In this document: in pieces, positions 28,756 to 38,200 of the stretch
Position numbering within the stretch: the stretch's first letter is position 1
How the letters are laid out: every line of letters begins with the position of its first letter
DNA from: Desulfonatronum thioautotrophicum
GTDB lineage: Bacteria; Desulfobacterota; Desulfovibrionia; Desulfovibrionales; Desulfonatronaceae
Length of the DNA stretch: 64,000 bases
Reading direction: 5' to 3'
Assembly (NCBI RefSeq): GCF_000934745.1
Contig: NZ_JYNO01000010.1
Span: 124,001 to 188,000 of the forward strand
Made by a program: the position numbers and the translations under genes
Notes under the pieces: model-generated
What the model saw: only the letters and a program-made list of their open reading frames with translations
What the model was told of the DNA's origin: nothing
Database searches by the model: none

Positions 28756-29672
28756 GTGAAGGTAACCGGCACGATAACAATCCCGATGAGCGACACGTAA
28801 CGAATGAAAGCCTCGGACATCCTGTATTGGCGATCGTGAACGCTTTGGTCGAACGTATCGCTTTCGCCAGACAAACGCCCCCTGCCGGCAAGCATGGCGA
28901 GGACAGGCGCAGAGGGAACGCCGACAGGCGCAGAGGGACCACTGACAGACGCCAAGGTGTCGCGGAGCGGCGCCGGACCGTCGTCCCGCGCAAGGATGAC
29001 CCTCATGCCAGGAAGTTGAACGAGAAAACATCATTCGCTGGTGTCGGGCAACCTGAGGCTCTACTCCGCGAAGTCAATGAAAAACTCGTCATTGCGACGA
29101 TCAACGCCCAGACTGCGGCCGAAGCCGCTGACCAGGCCGTCCAGCGAATGACCCGTATGGCCCAGCACGACTTTCTCACGGGCTTGCCGAACCGGGCCCT
29201 GCTGGCCGATCGGTTGGAACGGTCGATAGCGCTCGCCGGCCGTCACGGCACGAAGGTCGCCCTGATGTTTCTGGACGTCGATAACTTCAAGGAAATCAAT
29301 GATGCGTTCGGGCATTCCATCGGCGACCAGTTGTTGCAATCCATCGCAAAGCGTTTGCAAATGTGCGTCCGCTTCTCGGATACCGTCAGCCGCCAGGGGG
29401 GCGACGAATTCGTGGTGCTGTTGACCGACGTGGAGGGGGCCCATGGCGTTACCCTCGCTGCGCAAAAAATGATCGTGGCCGTGGCCGAGCCGCATCTTGT
29501 CGAGGACCAGAGTCTTCATGTGACCCTGAGCATCGGCATCAGCATCTATCCGGATGATGCCAAGGACATCGATAATGTGCTCCGCAACGCCGACGCCGCG
29601 ATGTATTATGCCAAGGAAAGTGGGCGAAACAACTATCAGATGTTCAGGCCGGACATGAAGAGTGTGCGGTAA
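28746..29672 (+). CDS. Diguanylate cyclase with Arg-rich N-terminus
   Basis: 308 aa. The GGDEF domain spans about 130-300; the active-site motif GGDEF at about 217 is intact and an allosteric I-site RFSD lies five residues before it, so the enzyme should make c-di-GMP with product inhibition. The N-terminal 100 residues include EDRRRGNADRRRGTTDRRQ-type repeats like those of the protein at 26395. No membrane segment. Overlap with the KaiC-like gene suggests that the ATPase modulates, or is modulated by, c-di-GMP synthesis. Confidence 0.92.
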   Translation: MRMSEGNRHDNNPDERHVTNESLGHPVLAIVNALVERIAFARQTPPAGKHGEDRRRGNADRRRGTTDRRQGVAERRRTVVPRKDDPHARKLNEKTSFAGVGQPEALLREVNEKLVIATINAQTAAEAADQAVQRMTRMAQHDFLTGLPNRALLADRLERSIALAGRHGTKVALMFLDVDNFKEINDAFGHSIGDQLLQSIAKRLQMCVRFSDTVSRQGGDEFVVLLTDVEGAHGVTLAAQKMIVAVAEPHLVEDQSLHVTLSIGISIYPDDAKDIDNVLRNADAAMYYAKESGRNNYQMFRPDMKSVR

Positions 29673-29973
29673 CGAATTTCCGGCATACTTCAGCCTGACG
29701 CGAGCCATGCCCGCAACCCTGTTATCTGTTGTTTGTTCTCAGGAAATCCAGATATCATCTCTCCAAGCCCTGCCCTGGGTTGGGCAGGCCGAGATGCGGG
29801 ATCGCAAACTGGATGTGAGCAGGACCTGGAATCCCCTTGTCAGTGATATTCCTTGCGGGCATTCCAGCACCAAAACCAAGAACAAAGGCTGCTGAATCGC
29901 ACCCGTTTCACCGGCGGTGTCCAGGATCCCCGAACCGAACGTTCCGCCCGCCTCCCCCTCGCAACCTCCATCC
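29673..29973. other. Intergenic stretch without a gene
   Basis: No credible ORF or RNA gene seen. It contains a short palindromic pair near 29771-29790 (gccctgcc..gggttgggcagg). Module E follows directly. Confidence 0.5.
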
Positions 29974-30057
29974 GGGATTTTTTCCCGTCTTCCGGGATTT
30001 CTCCTCTCATAAAACAAGTGATTCCCCTACAGACATGGTCAAGCAAAATGCTATTGT
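29974..30057 (+). promoter_or_regulatory. Three-box promoter module E, upstream of desulforedoxin
   Basis: Box 1 gggattttttccc at 29974, box 2 gggatttctcc at 29994, box 3 gtgattcccctacagaca at 30018, -10-like tattgt preceded by TGC at 30052. Spacings 20, 24 and 34 bp. From box 3 to the -10 it is nearly identical to module B. Confidence 0.78.
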
Positions 30058-30185
30058 GTTGGAAAGGGGAGAAAAGACATCTTCATGGACACCTTCCTGG
30101 GCAAGGGTGGTTGGGTGACCGGAAAATGAAGAAGAGGACCTCAAGCATGCAATTCAGCACTGTAAGGAAAAATGGAGGACAAATC

Positions 30186-30299
30186 ATGACCAAGGTAAAA
30201 GAGATCTACAAGTGTGAAGCCTGCGGGAATGTCGTGGAAGTCAAGAAAGCCGGTGAAGGAGAGCTTGTTTGTTGCGGCGAGTCGATGACGAGGCAGTAA
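30186..30299 (+). CDS. dsr: Desulforedoxin
   Basis: 37 aa, the size of Desulfovibrio desulforedoxin. Four cysteines at 10, 13, 29 and 30 (CEAC and VCCGE) give the FeS4 centre; the adjacent CC pair distinguishes it from rubredoxin. Works as a homodimer in electron transfer and resembles the N-terminal domain of desulfoferrodoxin (superoxide reductase). RBS GGAGG eight bases upstream. Promoter module E lies upstream, and a run of five small stress-type genes follows on the same strand. The gene symbol is given by homology only. Confidence 0.92.
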   Translation: MTKVKEIYKCEACGNVVEVKKAGEGELVCCGESMTRQ

Positions 30300-30343
30300 T
30301 CGCTATCGATTGTAATCCAAAAGCTTCGTAAAGGAGTTGAATT

Positions 30344-30493
30344 ATGTTGTGGACAATTTTTATTATACTTTTGGTGTTGTGGCTGGCAGGGCTGATGACC
30401 GGGTACACGATGGGCGGCATTGTACATATTTTGCTGGTCATCGCCCTCATTGTTGTTGTGGTTCAGGTACTTCAGGGACGAAGAATCAGGTAA
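30344..30493 (+). CDS. lmo0937-family small membrane protein
   Basis: 49 aa (too short for routine calls). Two hydrophobic segments flank TGYTMGGIVH, the hallmark of the lmo0937/DUF5670 family of unknown function. RBS AAAGGAGTTGA. It begins 44 bp after desulforedoxin and is probably in the same transcript. Confidence 0.85.
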   Translation: MLWTIFIILLVLWLAGLMTGYTMGGIVHILLVIALIVVVVQVLQGRRIR

Positions 30494-30552
30494 ATATATT
30501 GAAAATATTCTAATAATTTTAAAACGATTACAATAATAAATGGAGTTTTGAC

Positions 30553-30867
30553 ATGAAAAGGATACAATTGATTCTTTCCTATTCCGTCATTATTTTGCTT
30601 ATCGTCGCATTTGCCGGTTGTGCGTCAACATCCACACGGGACAGCACGGGAGAATATTTCGACGATGCGGTGATAACCACCAAGGTCAAAACATTGCTGG
30701 CTGCCGATGATTTTCTCAAGTCGTTCCAAATCAGTGTCGACACGCATGACGGCATCGTCCAGTTGAGCGGACACGTCAATAATCAAGAGGCCGTGCACAA
30801 GGCTGTCGAGATTGCGCGCAGTGTCCAAGGGGTTCGCTCCGTGAAGAATGATTTGATCGTGAAATAG
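30553..30867 (+). CDS. BON-domain lipoprotein (OsmY-like)
   Basis: 104 aa. A lipoprotein signal ends in AFAGC (Cys 23), followed by one BON domain: DDAVITTKVKTLLAADD, IVQLSGHVNNQEAVHKAVEIARSVQGVRSVKND. OsmY/BON proteins are periplasmic and osmotically induced. TGGAG precedes the ATG by seven bases. A second BON domain in this window is fused to the mscS gene product. Confidence 0.9.
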   Translation: MKRIQLILSYSVIILLIVAFAGCASTSTRDSTGEYFDDAVITTKVKTLLAADDFLKSFQISVDTHDGIVQLSGHVNNQEAVHKAVEIARSVQGVRSVKNDLIVK

Positions 30868-30933
30868 TGGCACGTGGAGCGTTCAGGCACAATAAGAGCC
30901 GAGTTGTAACATTGAAAACAGGAGATGCATGTC

Positions 30934-31086
30934 ATGGGAACCATCCTGATCATCATCCTCGTACTTGTGCTCATCGGCGCTCTGCCCACCTGGAACCACA
31001 GCAGATCCTGGGGGCCGTATCCCAGTGGCGGAATCGGACTGCTTCTGCTGATCCTGATCATTCTCCTGGTCATGGGGCGTATTTGA
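30934..31086 (+). CDS. DUF3309 small membrane protein
   Basis: 50 aa. Hydrophobic start MGTILIIILVLVLIGALPTW followed by SWGPYPSGGIGLLLLILIILLVMG, a pattern diagnostic of DUF3309. RBS AACAGGAGATGCATGTC. Function unknown; commonly found beside BON and CsbD stress proteins. Confidence 0.85.
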   Translation: MGTILIIILVLVLIGALPTWNHSRSWGPYPSGGIGLLLLILIILLVMGRI

Positions 31087-31144
31087 GATGGTCACGGCAA
31101 GGCGGTCCAAAAATCGTCGCTTTTTCCATGGGAGGTTGAGCAAT

Positions 31145-31279
31145 ATGCAACTGAATATCGCGCCTGAGCCGGTGGTTGCGCTCATTGCGGGGATCCTGAT
31201 TCTGGTTTTTCCAAGACTGTTGAATTACATCGTTGCCGTCTATCTGATCATATTCGGCATTCTCGGGTTGATTGGATGA
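31145..31279 (+). CDS. DUF3096 small membrane protein
   Basis: 44 aa. PEPVVALIAGILILVFPRLLN and YIVAVYLIIFGILGL form two membrane segments as in DUF3096. RBS GGGAGGTTGAGCA. It follows the DUF3309 gene by 58 bp in the same small-gene run. Confidence 0.85.
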   Translation: MQLNIAPEPVVALIAGILILVFPRLLNYIVAVYLIIFGILGLIG

Positions 31280-31377
31280 TGAGGAACCGTCTCCATACCG
31301 CATCCGCCAAAACAGTCATGCACACGTGGGACTGGATACTGTTTTAGCAATCACTGTCCAAAAAGGAGAAAATCACC

Positions 31378-31557
31378 ATGAAATCAAGCATAAGGGATGA
31401 GGCTGAAGGCAAGCTGCATCAGGCAAAAGGAAAGCTCAAAGAGGTCATCGGGAAGGCCATCAACAATCCCGAAATGGAAGCCGAAGGCAAAGTCGAAAAA
31501 CTCGGCGGAAATGTGCAGGAGAAAGTCGGTGATGTGAAAAAAGCCGCTGAAAAGTAG
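31378..31557 (+). CDS. CsbD-family stress protein
   Basis: 59 aa, hydrophilic, without cysteine. GKLHQAKGKLKEVIG and AEGKVEKLGGNVQEKVGDVKKAAEK give the internal repeat typical of CsbD, a general-stress protein of unknown mechanism. RBS AAAAGGAGAAAATC. Last gene before a strong terminator. Confidence 0.92.
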   Translation: MKSSIRDEAEGKLHQAKGKLKEVIGKAINNPEMEAEGKVEKLGGNVQEKVGDVKKAAEK

Positions 31558-31568
31558 AGCGGTACGCC

Positions 31569-31604
31569 ACGCGGGAACGAATCCTGATTCATTCCCGCGT
31601 TTTT
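31569..31604 (+). terminator. Terminator of the desulforedoxin/small-protein cluster
   Basis: ACGCGGGAACGAAT paired with ATTCATTCCCGCGT (one mismatch) around CCTG, then TTTT. It lies 12 bp after the CsbD stop. Confidence 0.85.
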
Positions 31605-31692
31605 ATCGACGAAGTGAACCCCATAAAAAACAACGTCCTCGATTCAGGCTCCGGTAGCCTTTGCACTGCTCTGCAAGTGGTCGTCCATTTCG

Positions 31693-31923
31693 GTGGTTCA
31701 GACCGAACTGATCGTCAAACCGGAAGAAATCGAAATCAGGCAGAAGTCCGTGCTTTTCTCCCACCTCAAACACGAAACCATGGAATGCATCGCATGCCGC
31801 CATACCTCTGGAGGCACCGAGGTCGAGCAGGAATGCCCGGGTACCGGCTGCCATGTGGACTTCAAGAAACGGAAACAGCCCGACGGACCCATCGACTGCA
31901 AAGGCTGCCATATCCAAGAATAG
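31693..31923 (+). pseudogene. Degenerate class III cytochrome c (partial)
   Basis: The open frame reads SHLKHETMECIACRHTSGG, QECPGTGCHVDF and DCKGCHIQE. The first heme site is CIACRH: one extra residue between CxxC and His breaks the CxxCH motif. The second is CX4CH and the last CKGCH. There is no good start codon: only a GTG at 31693, and the frame is open upstream to 31627 with a hydrophobic APVAFALLCKW that could be a damaged signal peptide. Shorter than tetraheme c3 (about 110 aa plus signal). Probably a relic, though a divergent two-heme protein cannot be excluded. Confidence 0.65.
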
Positions 31924-31968
31924 CCTGTGCAGAATTCTGGGGTCATCCATATCACACAGGGAGAGGAC

Positions 31969-33495
31969 ATGACTTCCGCATCGTCACCGCCCACCATAAA
32001 CGTCCTGCTGGTCTATCCCGAGATTCCGGATACGTTCTGGAGCTTCAAGCACGCCTTGCAATTCATAGGCAAGAAGGTCTCCTCGCCTCCACTGGGACTT
32101 GTGACCATTGCGGCCATGCTTCCGGAAAGCTGGAGTCTGCGCCTGGTGGATCTGAATATCCGGGAATTGTCCCTGGATGATCTGCTTTGGGCCGACTACG
32201 CTCTGATCAGCGCCATGACCGTGCAGCGGGAGTCATCGCGCAAGGCGATCACGTTGTGCAAGGATGCCGGGCTGACCGTGGTGGCTGGCGGGCCGCTGTT
32301 CACGGTGGAGCATGAACAGTTCCCCGAGGTGGATCACTTCGTGCTCAACGAGGCCGAGTTGACCCTGCCCGAATTTTTGCGTGACCTGGCCCAGGGACGA
32401 GCGAGGCGGGTCTACTCCTCGGAGATGTACGCGGATATCGAACAGACGCCCATTCCGCGGTGGGACCTTCTGGAGCTGAAGCAGTACGCGAGCATGAGCG
32501 TCCAGTACTCCCGGGGGTGTCCGTTCAGCTGCGACTTCTGCAACATCACGGCCCTGCTGGGCCGCACGCCGCGCAACAAAAGCGCCCCCCAGATGATCGC
32601 CGAACTGGACAGTCTCTATGCCAACGGCTGGCGGGGCGGGATCTTTTTCGTGGACGACAACCTGATTGGGAACAAGCGGCGGCTGAAAACCGAGCTGCTG
32701 CCCGCCCTGGTCAACTGGCGAAAAGGCAAGAAGGGCATGCCCTTCGGCACCGAGGCGTCCATCAACATGGCTGACGATGAAGAGCTGCTGGCCATGATGG
32801 TCGAGGCGGGATTCGATACCGTGTTTATCGGTATTGAAACGCCCAACGAGGCCAGCCTGACCGAATGCGGCAAGGGGCAGAACAGCCGTCGCGACCTGAT
32901 CCGGGACGTGAAGCGGATCCAGCGGTTCGGGATCCAGGTCCAGGGAGGGTTCATCGTCGGCTTTGACAACGACGAACCGGCCGTATTCACCCGCCTGGTG
33001 GAGTTCATCCAGCAAAGCGGCATCACAACCGCCATGGTCGGCCTGCTCCAGGCTCCTCCCGGCACCAAGCTTTACACCAGGCTCAAGCTGGCCGGGCGGC
33101 TGCGGGAATGTATTTCCGGCGACAACGTGGACGGAACGACGAACATCCTTCCGACCATGCCCCTGGAGTCGCTGCGCGACGGGTACAAGGATATCCTGAA
33201 GAACATCTACGCGCCCGAGGCGTACTATCAGCGGGTGATCACTTTTTTGCGGGAGTACAACCTCCCGAGCACCAAGAGTCCATGGCAAATCCGGCGCGTC
33301 TCCGAAAGCCTGCTGGCCTTGTCCCGGTCCATCATCCACCTCGGCATCCTGGGTCAGGAACGGTTCCACTACTGGAAACTGTTCTTCTGGACCCTGCTCC
33401 GGCGGCCACGATCCCTGCCCCTGGCCGTGACGCTGGCCATCTACGGCTATCACTTCCGGCGGGTCTGTGAATTGCGGGTCTTGGACCGATGGTGA
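31969..33495 (+). CDS. B12-binding domain radical SAM protein (DUF4070-type)
   Basis: 508 aa. An N-terminal Rossmann-like B12-binding region (about 10-150, without an obvious DxHxxG) is followed by a radical SAM domain with CPFSCDFC, cysteines 184, 188 and 191 binding the 4Fe-4S cluster. The sequence IPRWDLLELKQYASMSVQYSRGCPF-like stretch and the C-terminal region (DUF4070) are common to a large family of uncharacterised enzymes, some acting in hopanoid or lipid modification. Substrate unknown. RBS GGGAGAGGAC. A PAS kinase gene follows after 3 bp. Confidence 0.88.
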   Translation: MTSASSPPTINVLLVYPEIPDTFWSFKHALQFIGKKVSSPPLGLVTIAAMLPESWSLRLVDLNIRELSLDDLLWADYALISAMTVQRESSRKAITLCKDAGLTVVAGGPLFTVEHEQFPEVDHFVLNEAELTLPEFLRDLAQGRARRVYSSEMYADIEQTPIPRWDLLELKQYASMSVQYSRGCPFSCDFCNITALLGRTPRNKSAPQMIAELDSLYANGWRGGIFFVDDNLIGNKRRLKTELLPALVNWRKGKKGMPFGTEASINMADDEELLAMMVEAGFDTVFIGIETPNEASLTECGKGQNSRRDLIRDVKRIQRFGIQVQGGFIVGFDNDEPAVFTRLVEFIQQSGITTAMVGLLQAPPGTKLYTRLKLAGRLRECISGDNVDGTTNILPTMPLESLRDGYKDILKNIYAPEAYYQRVITFLREYNLPSTKSPWQIRRVSESLLALSRSIIHLGILGQERFHYWKLFFWTLLRRPRSLPLAVTLAIYGYHFRRVCELRVLDRW

Positions 33496-33498
33496 CAA

Positions 33499-34863
33499 AT
33501 GAAAAACATATCTGACGACCCCGGACACGCCGGGAAACTGCGCCAAAAGGCTGAAACGATTCTGCGCGGGCAGGCCATGCAGTCGCCGTCCGACGATCAG
33601 GTTGCCTTGTCGGCCGAAGCATACCTTCGCGAGCGGCATGTGAACCAGATAGAACTGGAGATGGACAACATGGAGCTGTCCGCCGCGTTGTCCATCGACG
33701 ATGTGCGCCGTCCCCTCCACGAACTGCGGGTGCACCAGATCGAGCTGGAGCTGCAGAACGAGGAGCTGCGCACGGCCTATGATGAACTCGATGTCGTCAA
33801 GGCCCGCTACTATGACCTCTACAATCTGGCCCCCGTAGGCTATGTCACCCTCTCCGAGCCGGGCTTGATCCTGGAGGCCAACCTTGCCGCGGCTGCCCTG
33901 CTGGGCACGGATCAAGGCGCCCTGGCCACCCAGCCGTTAGCCCGGTTCATTCACAAGGCCGATCAGGACGCCTACTACCTGCACCGCAAGCAGGTTTTCA
34001 AGGCCGGTATTCCCCTGGAGCTCGAGCTGCGGCTGGTCCAGGCGGATGATGGATATTCATGGGTGTACCTGGCATCTTCCAGTGCGCGGGGGGAGAACGG
34101 CGAGCCTGTCTGCCACATGGTGATCAGCGATATTTCCAAGCGCAAGCAGGCCGAGGAGCAGCTTCAGCGGGTGTTGGCTGAAAAGGACAAATTATTCTCC
34201 ATCATTGCTCATGATCTGCGTTCCCCCCTGGTCGGCTTTGTCGGGATTGCCAGGCTCCTGGCAAGCGGTGTTGCTGGATGGTCGCCGAATAAGTTGCATA
34301 ATGTATTCTTGAACATGAAGGAATCCGCGGAAACACTCTTTAACCTTCTGGATAACCTGTTGGAATGGTCCTCCTCGCAACGCGGGGAATTCAAGCATGA
34401 ACCAGCAGAACTGGACTGGGAAGACCTGGCCACGGAGAATACGAAACTGGCTCAAGCCATGGCTGATCAGAAAACCGTCGCCTTGCAATGCATTGCTCCG
34501 CGAGGTTTGAAGGTCTTCGCCGACCGGCAAATGCTGAACATCGTCGTACGCAACCTGATCTCCAACGCCGTCAAATACAGCAACCCCGGCGGCAGCGTGA
34601 CCATCGCGGCGACGCAAGGCGACGGGATGGTCACGATTTCCGTGCAGGACAGCGGTATCGGCATGGAGCTGGAACTCATGGACTTAATTTTCACCATTGG
34701 CCACAAGACGTCGCACCCCGGCACTCTCGGGGAAAAAGGGTCCGGCCTGGGACTGATCCTGTGCAAAGAAATCGTGGGGAAACATGGGGGCCAAATCCGG
34801 GTGGAAAGCATCCCCGGCCAGGGCAGCAGGTTTTCCTTTACCCTCCCGGCTCACGCCGGGTGA
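33499..34863 (+). CDS. PAS-domain sensor histidine kinase (HisKA)
   Basis: 454 aa, soluble. N-terminal coiled coil with HQIELELQNEELR, one PAS domain (about 100-220; LAPVGYVTLSEPGLILEANLA), a HisKA domain with IIAHDLRSPLVG (His 238) and HATPase_c with VVRNLISNAVKYS, DSGIGM and KGSGLGLILCKEIV. The PAS region closely matches the kinase at 5389 but the catalytic type differs (HisKA here, HisKA_3 there). No receiver gene is adjacent; the next gene is a CheB-CheR fusion. The start lacks a strong RBS. Confidence 0.9.
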   Translation: MKNISDDPGHAGKLRQKAETILRGQAMQSPSDDQVALSAEAYLRERHVNQIELEMDNMELSAALSIDDVRRPLHELRVHQIELELQNEELRTAYDELDVVKARYYDLYNLAPVGYVTLSEPGLILEANLAAAALLGTDQGALATQPLARFIHKADQDAYYLHRKQVFKAGIPLELELRLVQADDGYSWVYLASSSARGENGEPVCHMVISDISKRKQAEEQLQRVLAEKDKLFSIIAHDLRSPLVGFVGIARLLASGVAGWSPNKLHNVFLNMKESAETLFNLLDNLLEWSSSQRGEFKHEPAELDWEDLATENTKLAQAMADQKTVALQCIAPRGLKVFADRQMLNIVVRNLISNAVKYSNPGGSVTIAATQGDGMVTISVQDSGIGMELELMDLIFTIGHKTSHPGTLGEKGSGLGLILCKEIVGKHGGQIRVESIPGQGSRFSFTLPAHAG

Positions 34864-34902
34864 TTTACTGGGATGATCCTCGGGATTATTGCCACGTCCC
34901 AC

Positions 34903-35060
34903 TGTAGGGGCGGACCTGGGTGTCCTCCCCTCTCCCCGGATGGTCGATCACGATGCTGTATGATGCCGTTTGCAGCGTTTAGCCGTTCAACCGTGAGCAT
35001 TCCGCCCATGCGAGGTGTCGCCTCAGCCCGCACTGGGCGCACACACAGGTGCGCCCCTAC
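34903..35060. repeat. Inverted repeat pair (tgtaggggcg type) in an intergenic gap
   Basis: gtaggggcggacctgggtgtcc at about 34904 and gggcgcacacacaggtgcgcccctac at 35035-35060 are imperfect inverted copies of one REP-like sequence. The gap 34864-35246 holds no convincing gene. Confidence 0.55.
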
Positions 35061-35246
35061 GGCAACGGCGTCCTTCGCGGTCATTCCGGGTGCCCCCAAT
35101 GACCACAACCAACAACACCTTCCATTCCCAACGTGCGAAATATTGATTTGCCCTGCAAGGATTCCATCTGATCCTTGACTGGCCGGATTCCGAGGGCGAT
35201 AGTCCCCACGTAACCCTCAGCGATCTCTCTAGCCTAGGACCACGTC

Positions 35247-38200
35247 ATGTCTCCAAGCAGGACAAACAAGGTGAAGCCGGGCAAAGCCAGATCAGTCAAG
35301 GCCGCCAGGCAGGATGTCGCCGCGCCGGAATCCGCATCGGACCTGATTGAAACGCCGCGATCAGATACGGATTCCGCCCCGGATTTCCCCATCGTGGGCA
35401 TCGGAGCCTCGGCCGGGGGGCTGGCCGCGTTCGAGGCCTTCTTCTCCGGCATGCCCGCGGATACCGACCCCAACATGGCTTTTATCCTGGTGCAGCACCT
35501 GGCCCCGGACCACAAGAGCATGCTCACGGACCTGGTCCGGCGCTACACCCGGATGGAGGTCTTCGAGGTGGAGGATGGGATGCAGGTCCGTCCCAACTGC
35601 ACCTACATCATCCCGCCGAACCGGGACATGGCCTTCCTGAACGGCTCGCTTCAGTTGATGGAGCCCGCCGCCCCGCATGGTCATCGTCTGCCCATCGACT
35701 TCTTCTTCCGCTCACTGGCCCATGATCAACGCGAACGGGCCATCGGCATCGTGCTTTCCGGCACGGGCAGCGACGGCACCCTGGGCGTCCGGGATATCAA
35801 GGGCGAGGGCGGCATGGTCATGGCCCAGAACCCGGCATCCACGGAATTCGACGGCATGCCGCGCAGCGCCCTGGCCACGGGCCTGGTGGATTTCGAGCTC
35901 CCGCCGGCCGAGATGCCGTCCCAGCTTATCTCCTACATGACCCATGCCTTTGGCCGGCCTCCCAAGCCCGCGCCCTCCGCGCCCAAGGCCGACACGGCGT
36001 TGAAAAAAATCTTTGTCCTGTTGCGTAACCAGATCGGGCACGACTTTTCCCAGTACAAGCCAACCACTGTCCTGCGGCGTATCGATCGGCGCATGGCCGT
36101 TCATCAGATCGAAACCATGGAGGATTACGTCCGGTTCGCGCAACAGGCGCCGAAAGAGGTGGACGCTCTGTTCCGCGACCTGCTCATCGGGGTGACCAAT
36201 TTTTTCCGCGACCCCGAAGCCTTCAAGGCTTTGGAGGAACAGGTCGTGCCCAAGCTCTTTGCCGGCAGGTCGGCCAACGCCGTCATCCGGGTCTGGTCCG
36301 TGGGCTGCTCCACCGGCGAGGAGGCCTATTCCCTGGCCATCCTTCTGGCTGAACATCAGGCGGCCATCCGTCAGAACTTCCAGGTCCAGGTCTTTGCCAC
36401 GGACATTGACAGCCGGGCCATTGCCACGGCCCGGGCCGGGATTTATCCGGCTTCCATCGCCACGGATGTCTCGCCGGAGCGGCTGGCGCGTTTTTTCACG
36501 GGCGAGCCGGACAACAGCGCTTTTCGCATCCACAAGAAGATTCGCGACATGGTGGTCTTTTCCGAGCAGAACGTGATCAAGGACCCGCCCTTTTCCAAGC
36601 TCGACCTGATCAGTTGCCGCAACCTGCTGATCTACATGAGCGCTGAACTGCAGAAAAAAATCATCCCACTGTTCCACTACGCGCTGCGTCCGGGCGGGTT
36701 TCTCTTTCTGGGGTCTTCCGAGACCTTGGGCGAGTTTTTGGACATCTTTACCGCGCTGGAGCGCAAGCAAAAACTCTTCCAGCGCAAGGACGACCTTTCA
36801 GGGGGCCAGCGCACGAGCCTGGGGCGGTTCGTGCCGTCCATGACGACCATTGGGGCCGCATCCCCACGGGGTACCGAAAGGACGTTCGCCCCCAAAAGAC
36901 CGTCGGTGCGCGAGCTGACCGAACAGGCCCTGCTGCAACAGGTCGTCCAAGCCGGGGCCCTGGTCAACGCCCAGGGCGACATCCTTTACCTGCACGGCCG
37001 CACGGGCATGTACCTGGAACCGGCCCCCGGGGAGAGCGACACCCTGAACATTTTGAAGATGGCCCGGGAAGGGCTGCGCCGCGACCTGACGAGCGCCCTG
37101 CACAACGTTTCGCAAACCAGGGAACCCTTGCACCGTCGTGGTCTGCGGGTCAAAACCAACGGCGACTTCATCACCGTCAACCTGATTGTCTGTCCGGTGC
37201 CCGTCGCCCCTGCCGCCTCGCTGGAGCCACCCCTGTGCCTGGTCGTCCTGGAACAGGCACAGGAGCAGGCACGGGAGCCGAAGTCGGCAACCATGGCCGT
37301 CGGGCAGGATGGCATCCCGTCATCAGAGCCGGGCACGGGGGAGAGGGGGGATGTCGACGCCCGCATCGCGGCCCTGAAGCAGGAGTTGCTGGCCAAGGAT
37401 GAGTACCTTCAGGCCACCAACGAGGAACTGGAGACATCGAATGAAGAGTTGAAGTCCTCCAACGAGGAGATGCAGTCCGTGAACGAGGAACTGCAATCCA
37501 CCAACGAGGAGCTGGAAACCTCCAAGGAAGAGCTGCAATCGGTCAACGAGGAGTTGTCCACGGTCAACGTTGAACTGCAGGCCAAGGTGGCCGATCTGTC
37601 CCGGGCCAACAACGATATGAACAATCTACTGGCCGGCACGGGCATTGCCACGGTTTTCGTGGATCACCAACTGCGTATCCTGCGCTTCACCCCCGCGGCC
37701 ACCAGGATCATCAACCTGATCCTGAGCGACATCGGTCGGCCCGTGGCTCACATTGTCTCCAACTTGTCCGGTTACGACACGCTGGTATCCGACACCCAGT
37801 CCGTTCTGGACACCCTGGTTCCCAAGGAGGTGGAGGTGCGGACAACCGAGGGCCGTTGGTACGCCATGCACATCCAGCCCTACCGCACCCTGGACAACGT
37901 CATCGAAGGCGCGGTGCTCACCTTCGTGGACATCACGGCGATGAAAAAGACCCGTGATGCGTTGCAGCAGAACGAAGAGCGGTTCCGCCTGCTTGTCCAA
38001 TCCTGCAGCGATCCGATCTTCAGCGTCAATCGTGACGGAACATACCGGTTCGTGAACGACGCCTTTGCCGAACTCCTGCATGTCCAGCCCGCTGAACTGA
38101 TCGGGAGAACGCCCCATGATTTTTTTCCTCATGAGCAGGCGGAGGAACAGCTTGCCCTGGTCCGCCGGGCCTTGGGCACGGGAAAAAAGGAAGAGGTCCA

